A DNA stretch of 64,000 bases from Rhea pennata (lineage: Eukaryota > Chordata > Aves > Rheiformes > Rheidae), in the NCBI RefSeq assembly GCF_028389875.1, contig NC_084663.1, positions 94,059,765 to 94,123,764 of the forward strand. The letters run 5' to 3'. Numbering within the stretch: position 1 is the stretch's first letter; every line of letters starts with the position of its first letter. Made by a program: the position numbers and the translations under genes. Of this stretch, positions 35,590 to 52,900 are shown piece after piece. A model generated the notes under the pieces. The model worked only from the letters and a program-made list of their open reading frames with translations, was not told the DNA's origin and did not search any database.

Positions 35590-38500
35590 GTGACAACTTT
35601 ATTGAAAAACTGAACATTCATAAGTCTAAAGATTTAACTTAATTACAGAGCAAGTTGCAATTTAGGAAAAAAGATGCTTATCAAAGTGGAGATCAAACAG
35701 CGTAAATACATAGAAAAAGTACAACAGCAAATAATCAACTAACAGTATAAAACATTGTTGAGAGTTTGGTTTTTATTTTACAAAACAATTCCACAGTTTC
35801 TAAAAAAAATTAGTGTTTTGGTCACATTACCCAGTGAGGCACAAGGTTTTAAGAAAATACATGATCTCTGTGCTTTCCTTCCTACGTGGTCATATTTGGA
35901 AGGGGTGTAAACATCTATATTTAAGACAAATGTGCTTAAGTGTCATCCTCCTCCGTTCTGAGGCCCTACAATAACAGTCATTTTACTTTCATTAATGTAA
36001 TTATTATTATATAGCAAGAATCATTCTCAGAACCCAAACAGAGGCTCTTTGAATCTCTTTTTACACAGTAAAAGGGTATGGGCTCCAAATATCCAGGTTC
36101 CCAGAACATCAGTTTCAGACTGCATATTTGCTCATAGGACTGTTGCTATCTACCCACAAGTTTCGATCAACTCAGGCCAGTCTTCCTGCATCTAGCAAGA
36201 AGCCATTCTATTGCAAACTCCCCCAAAACTTGCATAATGAATACCCACACATAAAACCTAAAACATGTCCTTCTACATGATTTCTTAGAATAGTTTTAAT
36301 CTGGTGCAAAAATCCCTTCTTTGGGTTTTGCAATAGCTCATTAGCAATTTTATTACTGTAAATACTAAACAAGATAAGATTGTTCACTGTAGAACCACCG
36401 CAGATAATATCAGAATTCACAGTGGACTTCATCACATCATCCAGAGCAAAATCTTGGAAGTGATGAAACTCCCCTCACATTTTCATGCATAGCATTTCAG
36501 TACTTTGGGAAAAAGATTCCCTCATCCCCACCTCACAAACCCAGTTTCCATTTCTACTTGATCTGAAAAGCCCCTTGGTCCCAAACATGCACATTTCATG
36601 CTATAAGTGTATTCTAAGGCTGCTTGGTGAAGGTTGTTGTTATCTGTACTGCAACAAATCAAAAAGCAGACAGGCAAGTTGACCTACAGTCAAGCTTTCA
36701 AGAAGCAGAGCACTAAATCCTACTGACAGGGGCATCCAACATCATACAAGTTTCTTTAGGAAAGACAGCCTTGAGTTATACACTCTAGGCAACTGAGCAA
36801 GGACTTGATGAAGGAGGGAGCCTTGCAATCTGTATGTCTGCAGTCATTTAAGATACAAACTCTCCTGTATGCAGTAGAGTGTATACAACAGAAGCATTTT
36901 TACCTTCAGGAATGTTAAGATAGAAGGCTAGGGAGGGCTTCAAGAAATGCCCACTATACTTCCTGCCTAGTAGATAACCAAAGCCAACAATACCAAAACT
37001 TAACATGAAGTTTTACTGACCCCCCAAAAAGTGCTTTTTTTGTTTAATTTAGTTCAGATTGAAACTGGGCGAGAGAGAATATTTATATACTAGTTCATTC
37101 CTTGATTACATATGTAGAACAAAAAAGTACATAAAATAAAGCATTTTAACAACAAGCTACAAGAATCTTTTGCTGTCAAACTTGTCAATAATCTGAGCAC
37201 AACTACTGGCAAGCAAATAAGCATCTGAAAACTTTTGTTCTGACAGAGAAGAGCTACTTTTAATCAAAATCACTTACAGATGAAGTGACAAACCAACCCT
37301 GAGCATTTTTCATATACTGGCAAGAATATGGTGAGTCTATCCTACCATTCGATCTACATTAAAAAAAAAAATCACTAAGCAACAAACGCTGCTGGCACTA
37401 TGATGATCACTTATGTCTTTATCATCTCCCTTTGCTTTCCCTTCCCTTAAGGGCACTAGTACTTAGCTGCATGTGCTATGAAGTAAGATAAAGTTTTGTT
37501 CTTCTTTTTTTTGAATCAATGGTTGTAGCACTGGAATTCTAGATTTAGAAAGGATAGAGAAGAGGGGAAAAAAGAAAGAAATAAACAAACAAACAAAAAA
37601 AAAAAAAACATACCACAGATCACAAGTTTACCCAATGTCTACTGGCAGTGAGCTAAGTAATTCCAGAGCCTAAATTTTCAACTTTTATATGACTGTTGTG
37701 AGCACAACCACTTAGAAGTTTCCAGATAACTTTTTCAACCAGAATACTAGCTATATTCAGCATACACAATTCTGGTGTTCTTGCTGGAGAACTTCTAGAG
37801 TCAGGCAGAGTAGCACAACCCTGCATAAGCTGGTCAAGAAATAAGCAAAAAGCTTTTACTCTTTCTGGCCTGAAGTACAGCAAAAAGAATCTCAGAAATC
37901 AATTCCATTATGCTGACTGCTGATGAGCCTGGAATGATTATCCAAGTTGGAGAGGGACAAGTTGGAGGGAGAAATATTGTATGCTAAACTTAGTTTTCCA
38001 GGAGCACCCAGAGATACTAAAACTAAACAAATACTGGAATGTGAAAGGCATTGGAGTTGTATTTTAGTTACCCTTATACAACAGAGTTCTGTAAACCTTA
38101 AAGTCCTAATAAAAGACTAATACAGGGTCCTTTAATCACAAAAAAAATAGGCTTTGAACCAACTCCCTGTTGAAGAAAGTCACACGGTTTAGCAACTTGC
38201 CTTACATCAGAGTCAGGAAGTCATCAAGAATTACAATATTCCTCATTTCCCAGTCTCTCCTGAGCCTTTAACTAGTTCTTCCTTTCAAGGAAAGCAATAT
38301 TCAACCTAGTGATCTTGATACTACCTTCCAATTCCTAGGAAATAAAAGCACCAGAACAGAGCACTTGAGGAACATCATCCAGTATAACTGATTCTTCCCA
38401 ATACAGTGGTGCCACATTTTGAAGAAGGCTCTTACAAAGTTGTTTAGAACAAAAAAATGCAACTAGACAACTGGAATCCAGAGAAAGCCTGTTAAAATTC

Positions 38501-40186
38501 CCCTTTCATAACATCCTCAAAAGGATGTTTTTTTCTGAAGGATCTTGACAGTGGGAGGTACCACATTTTCTAAGTTAACAGAAGGACACTTTAAGCTTAA
38601 GGTTTTGCATTAACTCAGTTTCTGGTAACTTTCTGGAAGCCACAGAATTATTTGCTTTCACTATGGGCTTATACTTTTCTGCCAAGTAGATCCAGGCTTT
38701 TGCTAGGTTAGAATCTTCCTTGTGCTGCAAGTCAGGGACACATCTGCCATGCAAATGCAATGCATTAAGTGACAGACCTCTAGGTAGCTGTGGAAAGAGA
38801 GACATAAGCTTACATACAGAGTCTACAGGACAACCATTTTCATAGCCATAGCAAAACAGAGCTTAAGAGGTTAATCAGTATCCCATATAGCAGCAGTAGG
38901 AATCTAAGCTCAGAGATTACACAATTAACCATTGCAGTAGTTTGGTAGTACATATCTTAAAAGAATAAGAAAATGCAAATTGGCTCGAAATTTGGCTATA
39001 TGAAATAATCCTAATCCAGAAGTATGTTCCACATTCTTTTGGAGCTGACACCTAGATTGCTACATGATGTCTTTGCTAAGGCAGCCCACAGCAAGTTGTC
39101 CTTTCTCCTGAAAGCAGGAGAAGTGCACTAGCATGTCTGAGAGCTTTAGGAAAAACAAAACTGAACTCATTTACAAAAAGACATGTTGGAGTTTTGGCTC
39201 ATTCGTAAATTTAGGAGAGAATGTGTTCTCCCCACCCAACGTTCTGCTGATTTAACACCTTATCACTTCCACATTACCAGCAAAAAGTTTGTCCTTTGAA
39301 AAGAGACAAATTCTTTCTTAGCTTACCTATTATTTCCTTAGTTTTGCATTTCTATACTATAGCTAGAGGAGAAGAGAAGCACCTCACTTCACCTGAACAT
39401 TTTCAGTTTCTTGCCTTGCGCTACACCACTTGTAGTCAAGACAAAGAACTCTGGTTTTTGACAGCCAGAAAATTTCTATTTACCTTATTTTGCAAGTGTT
39501 TCTCCCAGAGGAACAAGTTTTTACAGACAAAAGTGTCCCTTCCATGTATTTTAAGGAAACACTGTCACTCTAAACCACAAGTGAAACACTTCATTGAAAA
39601 AGCACACATTTCATAAATACTAACTCCAAAACAGGTTTTCCATTTAGAACTAAACTTTTTTTTAGTAGTATCATAACCCTAAAGTTGCAAGAGGCAGAAA
39701 GAGGACAGAACAGCAGTATTCCATTATCCAAGGTAAACAGTGCAAAGATTAAGTGATAGAAAATTACTTAAAAAGAAGAGTTCAATAGAGGAAAAAAAAA
39801 TCAGTTGGCAGTTGATCTCTTTCTTGAAAATCAGATCCTCCAAACTGGTTTAGTCCCAGAATCAAGGTCTCTGCTTTACAGACTTCTTATCATCACTTTC
39901 AGTGCTAATTTTGCAAAACCAGAACAAATGCATGATTTTACATACGAATTATCACATACTCTGCCCAGTTCTCCTGCTAGACCGAACTTCATTTAAATCG
40001 CACGAGCACCCTGTCCTACAGGCATCATTGCTTACAAAGACAAGTAACTGCACACACTGGATTTAAGACAAGGAACCTCTAAAGTGAAAGGCACGTGTTT
40101 AAGACAGAAGTAGGAAAACACACACAGTGATCTTAACATAGTTCTACTGTACTTTCAAGAACTTCGTGAAGCATCCAGTATTCCTG
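35590..40186 (-). other. SFT2D2: SFT2D2 3' UTR (probable long form)
   Basis: Stretch from the SFT2D2 stop codon to the first strong poly(A) signal with a GT-rich downstream element. No other gene was recognised in it; the longest minus-strand frame is 76 codons with no family resemblance. Shorter isoforms are possible. Confidence 0.4.
35598..35603 (-). terminator. SFT2D2: Candidate SFT2D2 poly(A) signal
   Basis: Minus-strand AATAAA in TTCAATAAAGTTGTCACTGC, followed by the GT-rich stretch CTCTTGTGGTTGATATGG (minus strand), the expected layout of a cleavage site. It lies 4.6 kb beyond the SFT2D2 stop codon. Confidence 0.5.
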
Positions 40187-46095
<5,909 letters not shown>

Positions 46096-46490
46096 GCTGC
46101 CCGCCCCGGCGGCTCTGCCCCGCTCTCCGCGCTCCGCTCCGCACCGCTCCCCTCCGCCGGGACTACGGGCTCCAGCATGCACCGCGCCGCCACCGGCCAC
46201 CTGCGCCCAGCAGGTGGGTAAAGGCCGCCGCCGCCGCCGCGGGGCCTGCTGGGGGCTGTAGTTCGCCGGCTGCCTGGCGGCGCGGGGCGCCCGCAGCCCC
46301 CTCAGCCTCTCCGAGGGGCGTCTGGGGTTTCTCGCTGCAGGCCAGCCCGCGGCGGCGGGTGCGAGGCGCCCGGGGCGAGGGGCGGCCGCGGGACGGCTGC
46401 TCGGTAAGCAAAGGCCCGTCCTCTCCGGCATGGCAATACCCGCCGGCGGGGGGTGAGCGCGGGTGTCAAAAACCTCCCACCTCGGCGCGA

Positions 46491-47002
46491 GTAAGAGCAA
46501 CCCAGCACCAAGCCCTAGTTCTCACAGCAGAGAATTCGTCTTCATCTGCGTTTATTGAGGGTTTTTTAAGTGACAGCAAACACTTCAAGAGTTGGACGCT
46601 TCTCACTCTTCACGAACTATTACGAATTACAAGCATACAAATAACCGAAACTTCAAAGCCCTCACGTTTTCCATCTTCAGAAAAGAGATTCCACTCTCTG
46701 CTAATTTTACTTTTCCAGTTCAATTGTATCTCCACCCATCAGGCTTGAATCCGTTATTTGCTAAGAGTGAAGCTTATATTAGTAGCCCTGTACATTTTAT
46801 TTTCCATCCATATCCTGGATCTCCCACTGTGGTGGAAAAGCCTACACCTTATTTTCATCACTGAGCTGAGTGCTTCTCATGAAAGGCTGTCAAACACACA
46901 TAAGCACAACATTTTGATTTTCAGGCAAAGTTCAGCATGACAAGCAGTTATTTCATTTTATTTTGCTCAGATAAAAACAGAACTATAAAATGTTGGGTAA
47001 AT
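46491..47002. other. Short intergenic gap between TIPRL 3' end and SFT2D2 promoter
   Basis: About 0.5 kb of ordinary sequence between the presumed TIPRL poly(A) signal and the SFT2D2 CpG island. Nothing recognisable. Confidence 0.5.
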
Positions 47003-47008
47003 TTTATT
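47003..47008 (-). terminator. TIPRL: Candidate distal TIPRL poly(A) signal
   Basis: Minus-strand AATAAA in GCTAAATAAAATTTACCC. It would give a 3' UTR of about 2.75 kb. Proximal alternatives exist at 49663-49668 and overlapping the stop codon. Confidence 0.35.
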
Positions 47009-48084
47009 TAGCAACATACAAGTAAGAATATAAACCACCACATGTTAGACTCACCACAAAATAGCTGGAGAATTACCCCACTCCCTCTGCTCAAAAGCAT
47101 ACATCTCTTCTTTTTTTCCTAGAAAATTTGCACCAGAGAGCTTGTAGTATACCACTTTATTTTACTGCTTCCTGATAACCCACATGTTGTAAGAGAGTCA
47201 CAAGAAGTGTTTCATGTTTTATTTTGTGGGAACTCTAACTTTCTGAACATCACCTTGTGACTTCTCCAACATGTGTGTTCCACTCAAATGCACAGCACCC
47301 AAAAGAGATGGCTGTCAGTTATCTATATATTCAGAGATTTAAGTCCAACCAAGACAACTGTATCAGCAGCTCATAAATCAGTGTGGACAGCATAAAATAC
47401 ACAGTGTAAGCTAAACATGCACAGCACCCTTCAGAACACTAGGTGTCAGTTCCGTGTGTTTTCCCCACTACAGCCCCAGGAAGTTTAATGTCAGTATCAC
47501 TCACCAAACCTGAAAAAGCTTTAATTATGAATTGCAAAAATGTATTTCCTTCTTGCCAGCACTTTGTCAGATGCCCTCTCCATCACTACCAGTTTTGACT
47601 TTGTGTTTTTCTAAGCCTCTAAGGCATGTAAAATAGTATACACTTAGCATAAAAAAGTACCATGATTTATTTTCACAGGCAAAATATGCCTCCACCCCCA
47701 TTTATTGTTTCCTCCTTTTTTATTCTCTGCCATGTAGAGACCTAAATTATCGCTACTGTGAAATTAATTTTAATCACATTCATGTTATATTCATTTGCTG
47801 CCAAGTACACCCACTCTTCTTCATCTTGATGCTGAAGTCTTTATTAGGAAACAAGTTCAGGAAGGTAGAGGAAAAAAGGGAGGGGAAATATACAGGATAT
47901 CATCCCCACTTCAAAATAGCCCTAAATTCACTCACTCCAAATCATACCTGCCTGATAATCATTTCATCCAGAGATAGTGTTTTAATTTCACTTCACTCAC
48001 TTTATCCCATAGATAAGTGTGGGGGGGTGTTTTTTGGCAATAATTCTTTACAAAGATAAGGCTAAGGTATATTCAGGAAAAAAA

Positions 48085-48285
48085 TAGCATTTTACAAAAT
48101 AATCCTCACACACCCTCAGTAAACTAGGCATGTATTAATCCCATTTTTACAGACAAGGAACAGAGGCACACAAGTCCAGTGACTTCCCCATGGTTAAAGT
48201 ATAAATCAATGATAAGAACTCCAGTTAATTCCTGCTTTTCAATCTTATGATCAATTCATTAGACCAGAGTGCCTTAAATAGAGCA
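48085..48285 (+). mobile_element. MIR-like SINE fossil
   Basis: AATAATCCTCACACACCCTC, CCCATTTTTACAGACAAGGAA, CAGAGGCACACAAG, GTGACTTCCCCATGG and ATTAGACCAGAGTGCCTT follow the MIR consensus order. It is the clearest of the MIR-like copies in the window. Confidence 0.75.
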
Positions 48286-49662
48286 AGGCAGGTGCAGAAC
48301 AAGGTAAAACAATGCAAGTTTGTTTTTATTAAGACCATAGTCACTTAGATAGCTGTATACTTTTTCTAAAAATTTCAGGGTCATCTTTAAGTGAAAGAAC
48401 TGGGTATACGCTGAGGTTTGGGGTAGACTGTTGGTATGAAGTGTACGCAGTGTAGAATATTTAGAATTTTAAGAAAAAAAAACTCTAAGAGATTAAAATG
48501 CATACATCCTTATTCGCCATTTTCTTAAATTACTTTAGGTTTTCCACAAGGCTTATTTTCACTATGTCATTTGCTTCTTGCACTTAACAGCAAGTATGAA
48601 CAGTAAACCTAAACTAGTCTAACTCCCTCATTCTTATGGCAAATCATTAACATTAAATTTCTTTTGGAAACTAAATTATGTAAATGTTTAATCCATAAAA
48701 TGTTGAGTTAAAATTGTGAATGTGCATATGAACACATCTATTAAAATTTAAAGAACTTAGAAGATGAATGAAAATTACATATCTGGAATACATGATAGCA
48801 TTCCTTTAAAGCTATGTAAGCTTGTAGTTCTCAAATTCGAAATACCAGCATCCTTTAGAGATGAGATACTAAAAGCTCCCCTCAGTTCAGTAGCCAAAAC
48901 TACCCTGGAATTTAACAATTTGATCATCAGGGCAGCATAACTACGACACATGAGAACTAGCTGATATGCCCAACAGAAGGTCAGTACAGCAATGCATTTC
49001 CAAGAAAGCATATGACCTTTGCAGCTCACCTAACCCAAGTAACAGTTTCCAGAGCTGTCTGGAGAAATATGGTTGACATCCCTCAGCTTTTTTTCTGCTC
49101 TGAAGCTGATGGCTCATGAATAAAGTATTTTTTACCTTTACATAGGGTCTAACAAATGCAATTATTTTTTGCTCCTTAAAGTTGCTCACAGATAAAATGA
49201 ATATTGCTAAGTAAGAAGGCCAGATGAGAGATTCCAAGAAGTGGCTTAATTGGTTATCAGCTTGCAGCAGGGGGAGCCCCAAGCAAAATGCATAGCTTAA
49301 GACTGAAAGCCCAAAGTATACACAGAGGGAACAAACTTTTTTTAAACTACAGATTTCTCTATAGTCTTGTGAACTGTAATAGGCTCTTGGTATCTGAAGC
49401 AAGAACAAGAAAATCTTCTTGGAAGTGTTTGTGGTGGAGGGTCCAGGCAATACTCCTTCCTAACCACTGAACTAAACAGAACCCAAATGCTTCATTATGG
49501 GAGTCTTTCTCCATTGCCATTTAAGACTAATTCACCTCCAGTCTATCATTAACTCCAGATACAGTTTTGAAATAAAAAAAACATAAAACAATAAAAATCA
49601 TCAAAACCTGCTTGAAATAAGTTCTCTTTTCATTTAGGGCTACAGAAAACTTAGCCAAACTC

Positions 49663-49668
49663 TTTATT
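49663..49668 (-). terminator. TIPRL: Candidate proximal TIPRL poly(A) signal
   Basis: Minus-strand AATAAA in TGTGGAATAAAGAGTTTGG, about 90 bases beyond the stop codon. It would give a very short 3' UTR. Confidence 0.4.
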
Positions 49669-49757
49669 CCACAAATAGTGAAACCACCCCCCCCCAACAG
49701 TAATGGTGACATGATCACATGATTTCCAGTCTACTTCAAGTCCATGTAAAGTCACAT

Positions 49758-49907
49758 TTATTTAGACTCCACACACGTGCTTTCCAGTGATGCTTGTGGT
49801 TCAGGCTCCAGCTTCTCTGGAAATTCTAGCTTTTCACAAATTGTCTCCTTTATAGGCAGATACTGAGAGATCTCATTAGGTTCCGTGAACAGGGAAGGTG
49901 GAACATG
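49758..49907 (-). CDS. TIPRL: TIPRL coding exon 7 (last)
   Basis: 150 bp including the stop at 49758-49760, residues 225-273. [20 protein letters not shown] to TCVESK. The stop codon lies inside TCTAAATAAATG, so an AATAAA hexamer overlaps it. Confidence 0.94.
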   Translation of the reverse strand, partial: HVPPSLFTEPNEISQYLPIKETICEKLEFPEKLEPEPQASLESTCVESK

Positions 49908-52900
49908 CTAAGAAGCAAAAGTTTTACATGAAACAAATGAAAAGTGCAGTAAAGAAGAATTTCACATCCAAAGTTTTGGGGCACATCTAGTCAGTCTATA
50001 GTTTACCCGAATTACTTTTAAACACTTGATGTCAGATACTGTTACTAAAATTTACTTTATGATTTTAAATGCACGTATGTACAATCTTATTTCTTGCATG
50101 ATCAATAGGGTAAGGAAATGTATTTAGTATTTTTAAGTAGCAGATAAGACCACAAGAACTATCAGAGAATTCAAGAGGAGCTACAATGTTTTAAATCAAA
50201 TTTATCATTTCAGTGTAGCTAACAGTGCATTTTATAGTCTATTCTAAATGAGACAAGAGCCGCATGAGATCCTAGCATTAATGTCTTCTAATGATTACAG
50301 TAAAGTCACTGGAGGTGCTCAGATTCAGCTAATAATAATTATGCTTTTATCAGCATTAATCTCAGTTTTATCAAGTCCAACACTGACATTGTTTAGACAT
50401 TAATATGAATTACTGATTTTAATTTCCTATTTGAATTACTTAATGAAAGCAACTAATTTCATCTGTATCTTTCTCTGTAGATTCCTGTAGATAGCATAGC
50501 TTCACCATAAAAAAGATATGTGAAAAAAAACCTATTCTAGGCACACCACCTTCAAACTTTCTAAAGACATTCTATAATCTATAAGTGTACTGTAATTATT
50601 AAAATGCAACCTATATTTTAGCTACTCCTGACATGCAAGGAATAATACTTAGGTTTGAAATAAGTGCAACAGCAGTGAAGCAGAAATTTTTTTGCTTTAC
50701 TTCTGTCTGCAAGCTGATCTAGGGAGCTGAAAAGCCATACACATTTGCTTTCCATCAGGACAGACAAGAAATTATTTAACCACATATATGATTATCATTT
50801 TCAAGCAGGAGGTAAAATAAGACCCACGTCACTTTGATTTGTATTTCAGAAACCAGAAAACTATCAAAGAGCTCATCAGTGGATTTAGTGCTTTTTATGG
50901 GGATCATATATTGTCAAGAAATGGTATCATGTCCTTCTCTTCCAAAAGGAAATCACTTTGCAAATATTCCCTCAGAAGTTTGATAACACATTAGTCACTT
51001 TTTAAAGAAAATAAGGGATAAGGAAAGTAAGCAGAGTATCTATGGTCAGTATTGGGTCCAGAATAAAATTCAACAGCTGTAACTCTTAAAGTGCCACAAA
51101 CGATACTGAACCATTATTCGAATTCTAAGGTGAGCTATTAGACTTTCACCAGAAAAACTGAATCACTCTATACTAACAAACAGATCTTAACCACTAGTAC
51201 TATTGGGAAGCATATAACCAGCTCTGAAATTAATAAACATTGAAAATGAAGTGCCTGATTTTGTGGCTAAACAGTTCTGTTAAAAAGTCTGATAACTCAA
51301 AAGTAGAAAACGTAATCCAGTCCCATAACTTGTCCTGTGATCTCTAGAACTGATCATTTACAAATGATAATCTGCCCTGAAATAAGCACTGTGCAAGCAG
51401 AAGACGTTTTCTCCAGAGATTCCAAACCTAGAAGACTTAAAATACTTATAATACAAACCTAACAATACTTACAATAGTATTGTCTATACTGACCATAAAA
51501 ACAAACAAAGAAAACACATAGAGAAAACATTAAAAAAAAATAATACCTTTAAACTTGATATTTTGCTTTCTCTGGATGTATATTCTCGCAACATGTAGGC
51601 CTTGTCAGCCTAATGGGAAAGATTGCAGAAATTAATTATAAAATCATCATTTAATATCAGTGCAAGATGAGCTTTGTAAATACACTGAATTTAGTAACCA
51701 CTTAAATTTGTTTGACCAAAAATTTTCACCTTGGAGAAGAAATACACATTCAAAGACAGACCAATGGGATAGGGGGATGGTAAAAAATAAATAAATAAAT
51801 TTAGCTCCCCAAAGTCACTTTTCTGTGCACAACAAAAGAAACAGGATTGAATATGCTTGTTAATTTTTACTCAACTAAAACTTTTATAATCAGTACTAAT
51901 GGAGTGAAACAGAACAAGTAAACTATGACTGTAGGTACTATATTATTTAAAAGATGTCTGGACTCAGTGTTGTACTGACAGTTATTTGCAGAGTGAAACC
52001 TGTAGTCATGTGGTAGACAGGCCAGAAAAATATACTTGGAAGCCAGAGGCTATTAACAGTATCACACCATTTACTGTTGTCTGTTTTTCTCCTTTGACTT
52101 CCTCTCTAATCTGTGCCCATTCAATATAATTAAATGATTGCTTCAGATGAGGGATAGTCTACTCTGCTTGTGCAATACCTAGCCCAGTGACATCAAGCAC
52201 TCTATCACTATTTCAGCATTACCATAATAATAAAATACACTTTAAAGTTCAGTTCAGTTAACCTCTACACTCCAGAGCATCAGTATTAGATTACAGGAAT
52301 ATCAGCAGGTCTTCTCTGAAAGTGATACTGCCAGGGAACATTTGCAAAACATGAATGATTTAAAGACTAAGTGTCTACCTCATGATGAAGCCTTGTATCA
52401 TTCATCCTGATAAGTACACCATCAACTCGCAAGAAAAACCTCAATAACACAAAAAAGCTGGAAGGCATAACTCTCTGCAAAAATAAAAATATTCAGCATA
52501 TTAAAAGTCTTACTTTAGGTATCCATAAATACTAAAACAACCAATAAAACATGATCAACAAGATATCATAGCTTTCAATAAGATTATAAAAATTGTAAAA
52601 TTACAAAGAACTCGCATTTTAAACTTTAAATCACAGACGGAATAGCAGGCAAAAAGGGGCCAAGTTTTGCATTCATTAGCCAGCTAGGTCAACAAGCCTC
52701 TTGCATACACCTCTCAGTACTCACTATTTTTACACTCAAACTAGATACTCCATGATCATGAAGTTCATCTTCAAACAAAAGGACTTCTTCAAAAAACATA
52801 ATTTGTTCTCTGGCTTTCAATTTCTCTGTATTTATGTGTTCTGTTGTAGGCACAACCTGAAGAACAAGATTAAGAACAGTTAGCACATTAGTTTGATGTC

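Larger units (their letters stand above)
30346..35590. other. Intergenic DNA between TBX19 and SFT2D2
   Basis: No gene recognised. It contains A or T homopolymers (30553-30581, 31270-31288, about 33643-33662), a GAAA repeat (31746-31771), a G9 run near 32480 and the long AC microsatellite (34369-34435). Human has a processed pseudogene in the corresponding gap; none was recognised here. Confidence 0.55.
47003..49757 (-). other. TIPRL: TIPRL 3' UTR / downstream region
   Basis: No other gene recognised. Several minus-strand AATAAA signals (for example 49663-49668, about 47838 and 47003-47008) allow short and long 3' UTRs. A MIR-like fossil lies at 48085-48285. Confidence 0.4.

Noticed and set aside
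38575-38805. 76-codon minus-strand frame in the SFT2D2 3' region
   Set aside because: Reads like a protein fragment (AKAWIYLAEKYK) but no family was recognised and no splice sites fit; treated as 3' UTR.
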